42,977 nucleotides of DNA from NCBI GenBank assembly GCA_021804785.1, contig JAJZGY010000015.1:1-42977 (forward strand). The letters run 5' to 3'. The DNA comes from Pseudomonadota bacterium (GTDB taxonomy: Bacteria; Pseudomonadota; Alphaproteobacteria; Micropepsales; Micropepsaceae). The notes under the pieces were generated by a model. The model was not told the DNA's origin and did no database searches. It saw only the letters and a program-made list of their open reading frames with translations. The translations under genes were made by a program, and so were the position numbers. The first letter of the stretch is position 1; the number at the start of each line of letters is the position of its first letter. Below are positions 19,396 to 27,306 of the stretch, one piece after another.

Positions 19396-20330
19396 GTGGC
19401 CGCGAGCCAGGGTGCGGCGCTGGTCTTGAGTGCAAGGCCGGCCTCATGGCCAAGGCGTGCGGCCTCCTCAAGTGGCGCAGAGGAAAGCTTCTGCACGCAG
19501 CGGCGAGTGACGAAATCCCGCCCGTCCGGGGCTAGGACCTCACCCGTAAAATGCAGCTCATCGCCGTGAAGCTGCGCCAGTCCGGCGATAGGGGTGCGGC
19601 AGGAGCCGTCGAGGGCGGCCTGAAAGGCCCGCTCACAGGCCAGGGCGATCTCGGTGGGCAGATGGCGCAAGGGCGCAATGGCGCTTTTGGTACGCGCATC
19701 GTCGCTGCGCAGTTCGATGCCCACGGCGCCCTGGGCAAGGGCTGGCAGCCAGTCCGCGGTTGCGAGCAGGCAATGCGGGCGCTCGGCAAGGCCAAGGCGC
19801 TTCAGTCCGGCAAAGGCAAGAAGGATGGCATCGAAATCCTGATCCTCAAGGCGGCGCAGGCGGGTATCCACATTGCCGCGCAGCAGCTCGACTTTGAGGT
19901 CTGGTCGCGCCCGCAGGACCTGGGCCTTGCGCCGCACGGATGCTGTACCGAGCCGGGCACCCTGGGCAAGCTCGGCAAGTGCGCAGCGTGCCGTGGTGAT
20001 CAGCGCATCTCGGGGGTCCTCGCGTTCGAGCACTGCGCCGAGGCTGAGCCCGGAGGGCAGATCTACCGGGACGTCCTTCATCGAATGAACGGCAAAATCG
20101 ATCCGTCCGGTGAGCAGAGCCTCCTCCAGCTCCTTGACGAAAAGACCTTTGCCACCGGCCTCGGCGAGGGGGCGATCCTGGATGCGATCACCGCTGGTCC
20201 TGATCTCGACAAGCTCGCAGGCGACACCGATGGCGGCGAGAAGCCGGCGTACCTGTTCGGATTGGGCCATCGCCAGGCGCGAGCTACGGGTGCCCAGGCG
20301 CAAGATGGCGTTAGGATTATTTTGCGGCAT
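19386..20330 (-). CDS. hemC: hydroxymethylbilane synthase (porphobilinogen deaminase)
   Basis: 314 residues, normal length. The enzyme joins four porphobilinogens into hydroxymethylbilane. Seen: [11 protein letters not shown] at the N-terminus, [15 protein letters not shown], the catalytic aspartate in HSMKDVP (D86), the substrate-binding arginines in TASVRRKAQ and RGNVDTRL, and Cys244 in DGSCRTPI, which carries the dipyrromethane cofactor. It is the first gene of the hemC-hemD-mitofilin-HemY operon. Only 54 bases separate it from the divergent tsaD, so the two promoters must overlap. Confidence 0.97.
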   Translation of the reverse strand: MPQNNPNAILRLGTRSSRLAMAQSEQVRRLLAAIGVACELVEIRTSGDRIQDRPLAEAGGKGLFVKELEEALLTGRIDFAVHSMKDVPVDLPSGLSLGAVLEREDPRDALITTARCALAELAQGARLGTASVRRKAQVLRARPDLKVELLRGNVDTRLRRLEDQDFDAILLAFAGLKRLGLAERPHCLLATADWLPALAQGAVGIELRSDDARTKSAIAPLRHLPTEIALACERAFQAALDGSCRTPIAGLAQLHGDELHFTGEVLAPDGRDFVTRRCVQKLSSAPLEEAARLGHEAGLALKTSAAPWLAATCG

Positions 20331-20384
20331 GACAGACTTTGCTCTAGAGGCTTGGGCGCATTCTTAGCACAAGGGCCGCGCTCA

Positions 20385-21437
20385 TTGGCCAGCCTGACCG
20401 TACTTGGACTCGAGACGAGCTGCGACGAAACTGCCGCAGCGGTGGTGCGTGGTGTCCTGCCTGGTCCGGGCGAAATTCTCTCCAATGTCGTCTTCAGTCA
20501 GATTGCCGAGCACGCGCCCTTTGGCGGCGTAGTGCCGGAAATTGCGGCAAGGGCTCATGTCGAAGCCATTGATGTGGTGGTGGCGCAGGCGTTGACCGAG
20601 GCGAGGTGCCGTCTTTCGGACATCGACGTGATTGCGGCGACGGCAGGTCCTGGGCTCATCGGTGGGGTGATGGTGGGGCTGACGACCGCAAAGGCATTGG
20701 CACTGGCGGCGCACAAGCCTCTTGTCGCGGTCAATCACCTGAAGGCCCATGCCCTGACCGCGCGGCTCACCGCCGGGCTGCACTATCCATTTTTGCTGCT
20801 GCTGATTTCGGGGGGGCATTGTCAGCTGCTCGGGGTGGAGACAAGCGACATTTTTCATCTTTATGGCACCACTATCGATGACGCGGTAGGCGAGGCGTTC
20901 GACAAGACCGCCAAGCTGTTGGGGCTGCCTTATCCCGGAGGTCCGCGCCTTGAGCAGCTGGCGCGGGTGGGCAACCCTTCGCGTTATCGCTTGCCGCGGC
21001 CGATGCGAGGCCGGCCAGGCGCGGACTTTTCCTTTTCTGGACTTAAGACAGCGGTGCGCCAGATCGTGCGCGAGGGTGATTTTGCCCCCGGGGATGAGGC
21101 TGATCTTGCGGCGGCGTTTCAGGCCGCAGTGATCGCCAGCCTTTGCGATCGCACGCGCCAGGCGATGGCCCGGTTTCGCGAACACTTTACTCCGCAACAC
21201 GGTCCGGCCACGCTGGTTGCTGCAGGCGGAGTTGCGGCCAATGGGGCCATTCGTGCAGCGCTGGGGGAGCTCTGCGCCGAAGATAATTTTTCTCTTGAGG
21301 TACCGCCGGTCAAACTGTGCACCGACAATGGTGCGATGATTGCCTGGGCGGGTCTTGAACAGGCGGCCAGCGGACGCTTGGATGGTCTTACGGTACCACC
21401 CCGCGCCCGCTGGCCACTTGCACAAACTACAACCTGA
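20385..21437 (+). CDS. tsaD: tRNA N6-threonylcarbamoyladenosine transferase
   Basis: 350 residues from the TTG at 20385, chosen because AAGGG lies nine bases upstream and the protein then begins [15 protein letters not shown], the conserved N-terminus. The frame stays open far upstream across hemC, but that part is antisense shadow. TsaD moves the threonylcarbamoyl group onto A37 of ANN-decoding tRNAs. Key parts: the ETSCDET loop, metal-binding HLKAH (family HxxxH), ISGGHCQLL, and [20 protein letters not shown]. The TTG start in an essential gene may tune down expression. It is divergent from hemC with a 54-base gap. Confidence 0.96.
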   Translation: MASLTVLGLETSCDETAAAVVRGVLPGPGEILSNVVFSQIAEHAPFGGVVPEIAARAHVEAIDVVVAQALTEARCRLSDIDVIAATAGPGLIGGVMVGLTTAKALALAAHKPLVAVNHLKAHALTARLTAGLHYPFLLLLISGGHCQLLGVETSDIFHLYGTTIDDAVGEAFDKTAKLLGLPYPGGPRLEQLARVGNPSRYRLPRPMRGRPGADFSFSGLKTAVRQIVREGDFAPGDEADLAAAFQAAVIASLCDRTRQAMARFREHFTPQHGPATLVAAGGVAANGAIRAALGELCAEDNFSLEVPPVKLCTDNGAMIAWAGLEQAASGRLDGLTVPPRARWPLAQTTT

Positions 21438-21463
21438 AGCTGCAGGTCGCCTGGCCGTCGGAC

Positions 21464-21598
21464 TTAGACGAAGGCCAGACCGAACTGGGCGAGCGACAGA
21501 AGTCCGGCGATGACGATGGTGGCGGCGGTGAACATCGCAATGACAGTGTCGCTGATCTGTCTGCGCGCAGGCGGAATATGAATTTGGGACTGGGTCAT
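21464..21598 (-). CDS. 44-residue single-pass membrane protein
   Basis: A small gene with a strong ribosome site: AGGAG eight bases before the ATG at 21598. The product begins MTQSQIHIPPARRQ, a basic polar head of ~15 residues, followed by one long hydrophobic helix (~18-43, TVIAMFTAATIVIAGLLSLA and on) that runs to the C-terminus. That fits a small inner-membrane protein with the head in the cytoplasm. I do not recognise a family. It is convergent with tsaD, 26 bases from its stop, and divergent from xth across a low-GC region with an inverted repeat. Confidence 0.7.
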   Translation of the reverse strand: MTQSQIHIPPARRQISDTVIAMFTAATIVIAGLLSLAQFGLAFV

Positions 21599-21720
21599 GA
21601 CTGCCTCTCCTAGACATTGGCGACCGGGGTCTCACCACCCCAAGCCACCCGTTTTGAAACTTTTGGCGCGAGGGCCTCACCGCCCGTCGCGTCCGGATAC
21701 ATAGTGCTGGCCCGGCCCAA

Positions 21721-21754
21721 GATCAATGAATATTTTTTTCATTGTTCATTGATC
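21721..21754. promoter_or_regulatory. perfect 10-bp inverted repeat in a low-GC intergenic region
   Basis: GATCAATGAA at 21721-21730 is the exact reverse complement of TTCATTGATC at 21745-21754. The right arm is part of a short tandem TTCATTGTTCATTGATC. It lies 122 bases upstream of the small membrane-protein gene and 120 upstream of xth, in unusually AT-rich sequence. This looks like an operator for a dimeric regulator; as a terminator it would be weak. Confidence 0.45.
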
Positions 21755-21874
21755 AAGATTTCTAATGCACCGCACCATCGAATACGGCGCTGCAATAACA
21801 CCTTGTACTTACGATTGGAATTCTTCTTTTAGTGCTTTGTTCTGCATTCCACGCATAGGAGATTTGCACCGCCC

Positions 21875-22675
21875 ATGAAGCTCGCCACCTGGAACATCAA
21901 CTCGGTTCGACTGCGTCAGGCCCAGGTCCTGCGCCTGCTCGAAGAGGAAGCTCCGGACGTTCTCTGTCTGCAGGAGACCAAGGTCACCAACGATTTGTTT
22001 CCCGCCGAGGCCTTTCGCGCCGCTGGTTACGTGCACCAGGCCCTGCACGGCCAGAAGGGCTATCACGGGGTCGCCATTCTTTCGCGCCAGCCCTTCCTGC
22101 GTATCGCTGCGCAACAATATTGCGAGAAAGATGATACCCGGCACATCAGCGTCGAGTTCGCCAATGGCATCGAGCTACACAATTTCTACGTGCCGGCGGG
22201 GGGTGACCTGCCGGACCCAGGCGTCAATGAGAAATTTGCCCACAAGCTCGCCTTCCTCCGCGAGATGGAGGTGGACTTTGGCCGGCGCCGGGGCAAGGCT
22301 TCGTCGCGGAGCATCCTCGTTGGTGACCTCAATGTGGCACCACTCGAAAATGACGTCTGGAGCCATACCCAGCTCCTCGATGTCGTCAGCCACACGCCGG
22401 TCGAAACCGCATTACTTGGCGCGGTACAGACCGCCATGCAGTGGATCGACATTACCCGCAGCTTCGTGCCGGCCAGCGAAAAGATCTATTCGTGGTGGAG
22501 CTATCGGGCCCAGGACTGGGAGGCCTCTGACCGCGGACGCAGGCTCGACCACATCTGGTTCGGCCAAGGCCTGAAGGGCGCCGCCCGCCATCACGCCATC
22601 CGCAAGGACATCCGCGGCTGGCCCAAACCCTCTGATCATGTCCCTGTCATTGTGGAATTTGACAGTGATGGCTAG
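21875..22675 (+). CDS. xth: exodeoxyribonuclease III
   Basis: 266 residues, typical for ExoIII/XthA: an apurinic/apyrimidinic endonuclease and 3'-5' exonuclease in base-excision repair. Active-site residues are in place: Asn7 (TWNINS), Glu34 (LQETK), Asp and Asn of VGDLNVAP, and the SDHVPV end with the catalytic histidine. AGGAG lies about 13 bases before the ATG, slightly far but acceptable. It is convergent with the phosphoribosyltransferase gene, 60 bases away, and shares its upstream region with a small divergent membrane-protein gene. Confidence 0.97.
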   Translation: MKLATWNINSVRLRQAQVLRLLEEEAPDVLCLQETKVTNDLFPAEAFRAAGYVHQALHGQKGYHGVAILSRQPFLRIAAQQYCEKDDTRHISVEFANGIELHNFYVPAGGDLPDPGVNEKFAHKLAFLREMEVDFGRRRGKASSRSILVGDLNVAPLENDVWSHTQLLDVVSHTPVETALLGAVQTAMQWIDITRSFVPASEKIYSWWSYRAQDWEASDRGRRLDHIWFGQGLKGAARHHAIRKDIRGWPKPSDHVPVIVEFDSDG

Positions 22676-22735
22676 GGCGTCAAGGCGGGCTCGACCGTTG
22701 TCCGCAGCTGCGTGGTGGGGACGCGCGGGCCGGTG

Positions 22736-23245
22736 TCAGAGCGCGACGATGTCACCACATCCCCGCCTTAGCCCCGCATCATCCATCCCATAGCCGGCAA
22801 TGAACGCCCTGACGGCGCAGAAGCAGGCATGATCGGCGCGCAGCGTCGCCTGCGCCATCTGCTTGTCGATCACCACCGCGGTGGTGATCTTGCGCGCGCC
22901 CTGCTGGTGCAGCAGGGCGATCGCCCGCGCGAGCGTATTGCCGCTGTCCAGAATCCCGTCGATGAGCAGGACATGCTCGCCCTCAACTGCGACCACCGGT
23001 GCGGCCCGCAGTGTCAAGGGGCCGCGGCTGCGCGCGTGGCCATAACTCGATAGCCACAGCCAGTCGATCGGAAGATCAAGACCCTGGCGGGCCAAAGCCC
23101 GAGACAGATCGGCGGCAAAGACGAAGGCCCCGGTCAGCACCGCGATCACGCGCTGGGGCTGATCGGAGAGCGCAGCGATGTCAGCTGCCAAGCGTTCGAC
23201 GCGGGCGGCGATCGTCGCTGCCGGAAACAGCACAACCGGATCCAT
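22736..23245 (-). CDS. hypoxanthine/purine phosphoribosyltransferase
   Basis: 169 residues from the ATG at 23245 (the open frame continues back through the zinc-ribbon gene but that is shadow). The PRPP-binding motif is clear: HVLLIDGILDSGNTL (91-105). The preceding LTGAFVFAADLSRAL is the family's substrate loop region and the C-terminus carries YGMDD. Such enzymes turn hypoxanthine or guanine plus PRPP into IMP or GMP for purine salvage. Length and motif match Hpt. The zinc-ribbon gene ends nine bases upstream on the same strand, so the two are probably co-transcribed. Confidence 0.9.
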   Translation of the reverse strand: MDPVVLFPAATIAARVERLAADIAALSDQPQRVIAVLTGAFVFAADLSRALARQGLDLPIDWLWLSSYGHARSRGPLTLRAAPVVAVEGEHVLLIDGILDSGNTLARAIALLHQQGARKITTAVVIDKQMAQATLRADHACFCAVRAFIAGYGMDDAGLRRGCGDIVAL

Positions 23246-23253
23246 GTGTGCAC

Positions 23254-24036
23254 TCAGCCGGTGGTCCCCGCGAGCTTGAGCGTCAGATGACGCGCGGCCG
23301 GCGACGGGCTCTTCAGCTCCGTGTGAAAGGCTTCCCGTTCGCCAGCCTTGAGGACAGGAACCGGGGGGGTAAACACATAGCGCTGCACTACCCGACCACT
23401 GCCATCGCGCAACAGAACCTGCAAGGGCGGCACTGGCAGGCGTTGACCCGAGAGGTTGCGCAAGCTTCCCGTCACGACGAGCAGGGCGTGGTGATTCTCC
23501 ACGCGGCGGCCATACTGCACATCCGAAAGAATGAGGTTGCCATCCCTGACCGGCCAGCCAACCCAGGCGTAAAGCGAGGCTGCACGCGGCCAGCTGCCGA
23601 CCACCTGTTCGCGATAGCGATAGGCTGACCACAGCACAACCAGGATCGAGAGCAGCAGCAGAGCCCAACCTACTGCTACCGCGAGACGCCGGCCCCTGCT
23701 GTGCCCGGCAACAGGTCTGGCCTCGGGTCCGAAGCCAAATGGTGCTAGACCGGCCGTGCTGAGGTCAGCTGGCGCCTGTGCGATCTGCGTGTCGACAGGC
23801 GCCGCGTCCGCAGCAACGCTCTGGATGTGCGTCTCTTGCGGAGGTGGCGCGCTTGCCGGAGATGGCTCCGGTGTGGCCTCGTTGATGAAGATCACCGCTT
23901 CAGCCGCCGCGGGCTCGGGCGGGCTTGCAAACCAGTTGTGGCCGCACTTCGTGCAGCGCACCGTGCGGCCCCCCGGGGGCATGGCCGCATCCTTGAGCGT
24001 GTAGCGCGTTGCGCAGTTGGGACAGGACAGGATCAT
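23254..24036 (-). CDS. MJ0042-type zinc-ribbon protein with DUF3426 domain
   Basis: 260 residues. The N-terminal ribbon has two cysteine pairs, CPNC (5-8) and CTKC (28-31), in the MJ0042 pattern ILSCPNCATRYTL...GRTVRCTKCGHNW. A proline/alanine-rich linker (~38-110) leads to one membrane helix (~115-138) and a DUF3426-like periplasmic domain (~150-258) with DVQYGRRVENHHALLVVTGS. In Alphaproteobacteria this protein is regularly found next to ftsE and hpt, as here. Function unknown; a cytoplasmic ribbon tied to an extracytoplasmic beta domain suggests an envelope role. It is divergent from ftsE with ~98 bases between starts. Confidence 0.88.
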   Translation of the reverse strand: MILSCPNCATRYTLKDAAMPPGGRTVRCTKCGHNWFASPPEPAAAEAVIFINEATPEPSPASAPPPQETHIQSVAADAAPVDTQIAQAPADLSTAGLAPFGFGPEARPVAGHSRGRRLAVAVGWALLLLSILVVLWSAYRYREQVVGSWPRAASLYAWVGWPVRDGNLILSDVQYGRRVENHHALLVVTGSLRNLSGQRLPVPPLQVLLRDGSGRVVQRYVFTPPVPVLKAGEREAFHTELKSPSPAARHLTLKLAGTTG

Positions 24037-24134
24037 CGTGCAGCCACTTAGTCATGTCCCCAGGCACCCTGCAAGACTGTTGAGTAGTGGCACGGCCGCC
24101 TTGCCTGGCGGCTACAGACAGATATGGTCCGCCC

Positions 24135-24806
24135 ATGGTTCGATTTGAAAACGTGGGCATGCGCTACGGTCCAGGACCGGAAATTCTGCGCGATGTCAGC
24201 TTCGTCCTCGAAGCTGGCTCCTTCACCTTTCTGACCGGGCCTTCGGGGGCCGGCAAGACGACATTGCTGAAGCTCCTGTATCTGGCCGAGCCGCCGTCGC
24301 GCGGATTGATCACGCTGTTTGGCACGGATCTGGCAACCGCATCGCGCCATCTGTTTCCGGCCCTGCGCCGTCGCATCGGCGTCGTGTTCCAGGACTTTCG
24401 ATTGCTCGACCATCTTTCTGCCTTCGACAATGTTGCCCTGCCATTACGTCTTTCGGGCGTGCGTATTGAGGATTTCCGTCAGGATGTGGAAGAGATCCTG
24501 ACCTGGGTCGGCCTGGGCTCGCGGATGCAGGCCCGGCCTTCCACCCTGTCTGGCGGTGAGCAGCAGCGCGTGGCCATTGCCCGCGCTGTGGTGGCACGTC
24601 CCGATCTGTTGATCGCCGACGAGCCAACCGGCAATGTAGATTCGGACATGGGGCAGCGTCTTTTGCGTCTGTTTTTTGAACTCAATCGCCTGGGGACTAC
24701 GGTGCTCATTGCCACCCATGATCGCGGCCTCATCGCCACCGGCCGGTCTCAGGAGATGCGGCTGGTCGATGGCCGTCTGGTCACGATGCCGACGGTGCGG
24801 CCATGA
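24135..24806 (+). CDS. ftsE: cell-division ABC transporter ATPase FtsE
   Basis: 223 residues from the ATG at 24135, giving the conserved start MVRFENVGMRYG; a GTG 48 bases earlier is rejected. Walker A GPSGAGKTT at 35-43, signature LSGGEQQRVAIARA and Walker B LLIADEPTGNVD are intact. FtsE binds FtsX at the septum and, in other bacteria, drives murein hydrolase activation through EnvC-like proteins. An EnvC-like gene is present ~11 kb away in this window. The stop overlaps the ftsX start by four bases. Confidence 0.96.
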   Translation: MVRFENVGMRYGPGPEILRDVSFVLEAGSFTFLTGPSGAGKTTLLKLLYLAEPPSRGLITLFGTDLATASRHLFPALRRRIGVVFQDFRLLDHLSAFDNVALPLRLSGVRIEDFRQDVEEILTWVGLGSRMQARPSTLSGGEQQRVAIARAVVARPDLLIADEPTGNVDSDMGQRLLRLFFELNRLGTTVLIATHDRGLIATGRSQEMRLVDGRLVTMPTVRP

Positions 24807-25708
24807 GACTTGTATTGAGAGCTCAGCGTAAATCGGTACTGCCGCGCGAAGCCGGTGCAGCACCGCTCGATATCGTGATCGCCATCATGGCGTTTTTGGC
24901 AGCGCTGTCTCTGTGTGCGGTTCTCATCGCCCAACGCACTGCACAGGACTGGCGTCGCGGCCTTGCGGGCAAGCTTACGGTTCAGGTTCTGCCACCGGCG
25001 CAAGGACCAACCCAACCGGCACTGGCGCGCGAAACCCGGGCGGCGGTGAGGGTTCTTGAGACCACCCCCGGCATCTTCAGCGCTCATGAACTGAGCGAGG
25101 CAAAGACCGAACGCCTCGTCGAGCCCTGGCTTGGCAAAGGTGCGCTGGTTGCCGATCTTCCGCTTCCCCGATTGGTCGATGCGAGCGTCGTGCCCGGCAT
25201 GCGTGTCGATCTTGCGGCATTGCGCCGTCGCCTCAAGAAGGTGGCACCGGACGGCTATGTCGATGATCACCGACACTGGCTGGCCCGACTCTCGCGCCTC
25301 GCCGACACCATCATGTGGTCGGCCTATGGCGTCCTTGGCCTCATTGCGATTGCAACCACGGCGACGGCGGCCTTCGCCACCCGCGCCGGGCTCGCGGCGC
25401 ATCACGACATCGTCGAGCTCCTGCATCAGATGGGGGCCCATGGCAGCTTCATTGCCAGTGCCTTCGACCGCCACTATCTGCGCACAGCATTCAGCGCGAG
25501 CCTGGTGGGCGCCTTGCTGGCGGTGATCCTGTTCATCGTCGCGGGCGGGCTCGAATATGTGGGATTGAAACCGATGGCCCATCTGCCGCCGCTCGCTCTT
25601 GGCATGGGACAATTGGCATGGCTTGCGCTCATACCGCTTGCCGGTGGCGCAATCGCTTGGGCAACAGCCCGTCTTTCGGTGTTTGCGGCCTTACGCAACA
25701 TCTACTGA
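24803..25708 (+). CDS. ftsX: cell-division protein FtsX
   Basis: 301 residues with the FtsX layout: cytoplasmic N-terminal tail, first helix (~25-45), a large extracytoplasmic loop (~50-165) with RRRLKKVAPDGYVDDHRHWL, then three helices (~170-195, ~225-255, ~265-290). The loop is where FtsX contacts murein hydrolase activators. It overlaps ftsE by four bases and is followed 70 bases later by a YdcF-family gene, an order seen in many Alphaproteobacteria. Confidence 0.94.
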   Translation: MRLVLRAQRKSVLPREAGAAPLDIVIAIMAFLAALSLCAVLIAQRTAQDWRRGLAGKLTVQVLPPAQGPTQPALARETRAAVRVLETTPGIFSAHELSEAKTERLVEPWLGKGALVADLPLPRLVDASVVPGMRVDLAALRRRLKKVAPDGYVDDHRHWLARLSRLADTIMWSAYGVLGLIAIATTATAAFATRAGLAAHHDIVELLHQMGAHGSFIASAFDRHYLRTAFSASLVGALLAVILFIVAGGLEYVGLKPMAHLPPLALGMGQLAWLALIPLAGGAIAWATARLSVFAALRNIY

Positions 25709-25778
25709 CAGCGACGGGCAAGACGGGGGTAAAGGCAGCTGATGGGCGTAAGGACGAAGGGACGCAATCCAGGAAAGT

Positions 25779-26468
25779 GTGATCGTGGCTGACTGGCGCC
25801 GTCGTCGGCGAAGGTGGCGCATTGTTGCCGCAACAGTTGCGGTGTTGGCGCTGGCCTATGTTTCCGGTTTTGTGGTTTTTGCGCAGACGCTGCCACGCCA
25901 TGCGCATGTCACCGGCCATCCCGATGCGATTGTGGTGCTGACCGGCGGAGGTTCGCGTCTGGATACCGCCGAGGACCTGTTGGACAGAGGTGTAGGACAG
26001 CGCCTGCTGATTACGGGCGTCAATCGGACCACGACGCGTGGTGAAGTAAAGGTTCTGGTCCATGGTGGACCACGTTTTCATTGCTGTGTCGATCTTGGTC
26101 GCGATGCGACAAGCACTTTTGGCAACGCATTGGAAGCCGCGGCATGGAGCCGTCATCATGGCTTTCGTGAATTGCTCGTGGTCACGGCAAATTATCACAT
26201 GCCACGCAGCCTCAACGAGTTTCACGCAGCGATGCCCCAGATCCGGCTCGATCCCTATCCCGTCGATCCCGTCGGCGTTGACCTGAGGAATTGGTGGCTG
26301 CATCCACGCACCATTCGCGTGTTGCAGGCCGAATACGCCAAATATCTCGCCAGCCTCGTCCTCACGCGCATCATGAGCCAGCGGATCCGTCTGCTCCTGG
26401 ACCGCAATTTCATCCAGATCGATAGCACCGCTCCGCCGACTTGGCCGGTAGCGCGACGCCAAAGCTAA
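25779..26468 (+). CDS. YdcF/DUF218 family membrane protein
   Basis: 229 residues from the GTG at 25779; a GTG at 25785 is spaced slightly better from AGGA and may be the true start. The N-terminus has an arginine cluster (RRRRRRW) and one membrane helix (~14-35). The DUF218 core follows: HPDAIVVLTGGGSRLDTAEDLL, the STFGNALEAAAW helix and LVVTANYHMPRSL. The family, which includes SanA and ElyC, is tied to envelope integrity and peptidoglycan precursor metabolism; the reaction is unknown. It is the third gene of the ftsE-ftsX-ydcF-plsC cluster. Confidence 0.9.
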   Translation: MIVADWRRRRRRWRIVAATVAVLALAYVSGFVVFAQTLPRHAHVTGHPDAIVVLTGGGSRLDTAEDLLDRGVGQRLLITGVNRTTTRGEVKVLVHGGPRFHCCVDLGRDATSTFGNALEAAAWSRHHGFRELLVVTANYHMPRSLNEFHAAMPQIRLDPYPVDPVGVDLRNWWLHPRTIRVLQAEYAKYLASLVLTRIMSQRIRLLLDRNFIQIDSTAPPTWPVARRQS

Positions 26469-26483
26469 CGGAACCCTCTGATC

Positions 26484-27209
26484 ATGACCACGCTGCGTTC
26501 GACCCTGTTTTTGCTCTGGTTCATTTTCATCTCGCTGATCATCCACCTGGCAGCTTTGCCGGCGTTCTTTCTGCCACGGCGCGCCAGCCTGAGGGCAGGC
26601 AAGATCTGGTGCCGGGCGGTGCTCTTTGGCCTGCGCCATTTTGCCGGCATGCGCGTTGAGGTGCGCGGAGCCCTGCCGGGAAATGGCGCGCTCATCGCCT
26701 CCAAGCACATGAGCATGCTCGACACCATCGCCCTTTATGCGACGCTTGATCAGCCCCACTTTGTCTATCGGCGCAGTCTGGAACGCATTCCCTTCTTCGG
26801 CTGGTATTTACGAAAATCCGGGATGATTGCGATCGATCGCGATGGCGGGGCCACCAGCCTGCGCCAGATGGCCGCTGCGGTGCGCGCCCTCACCGGTCGT
26901 GGTCACACGGTCATCATTTTTCCGGAAGGAACGCGCAAGGGCCCCGGCGCACCTGCCGACTACAAGCCAGGTGTGGCCGGGCTTTATGGGCAGGTAAACC
27001 AGCCACTGGTACCGGTTGCGCTCAATACCGGGCTGTTCTGGACAGGACCCATGGGACTGATCAAGCGCAAGGGCACGGTCATTGTCGAATTCCTGGAGCC
27101 CATTGCCCCCGGCATGAAACGACGGCCGTTCATGGAGCTTTTGCAGGAGCGTATCGAGACCGCCACCGCCGCCCTGGTGGCAGAGGGTCGGAAGGAGCTG
27201 GGGCAATGA
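26484..27209 (+). CDS. plsC: 1-acyl-sn-glycerol-3-phosphate acyltransferase
   Basis: 241 residues with an N-terminal hydrophobic segment (~7-30). The acyltransferase motif HxxxxD is HMSMLD (75-80) and the phosphate-binding motif is FPEGTR (146-151). The enzyme acylates lysophosphatidic acid at the inner membrane to give phosphatidic acid, the lipid precursor. The start lies 15 bases after the ydcF stop. The stop precedes a LexA box by only 12 bases, which marks the start of the nrdJ regulatory region. Confidence 0.94.
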   Translation: MTTLRSTLFLLWFIFISLIIHLAALPAFFLPRRASLRAGKIWCRAVLFGLRHFAGMRVEVRGALPGNGALIASKHMSMLDTIALYATLDQPHFVYRRSLERIPFFGWYLRKSGMIAIDRDGGATSLRQMAAAVRALTGRGHTVIIFPEGTRKGPGAPADYKPGVAGLYGQVNQPLVPVALNTGLFWTGPMGLIKRKGTVIVEFLEPIAPGMKRRPFMELLQERIETATAALVAEGRKELGQ

Positions 27210-27221
27210 CGCTTGTCTTTG

Positions 27222-27236
27222 GAACAAAAAGCGAAC
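27222..27236 (+). promoter_or_regulatory. LexA box (GAAC-N7-GAAC) upstream of nrdJ
   Basis: GAAC at 27222-27225 and GAAC at 27233-27236 are separated by exactly seven bases; on the other strand this reads GTTC-N7-GTTC, the LexA operator known from Alphaproteobacteria. It lies in the 97-base gap between plsC and nrdJ, 70 bases before the nrdJ start, a sensible operator position. The match to the core is perfect. Confidence 0.7.
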
Positions 27237-27306
27237 ATCATCAAAGAGGAACGCGCGATAAATTTGTCTTTGGTCTAAGAGCGTATGCCGTATCTGTGCC
27301 GGGCCG

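Noticed and set aside
19551-20384. N-terminal extension of tsaD across hemC
   Set aside because: The frame is open but reads as antisense of hemC. TsaD homologues begin at the TSCDE region, and the TTG at 20385 has its own ribosome site.
20382-21680. 432-codon minus-strand frame
   Set aside because: Antisense to tsaD and without protein features.
27210-27306. cobalamin riboswitch before nrdJ
   Set aside because: The leader is only 97 bases, too short, and lacks the B12-box sequence.
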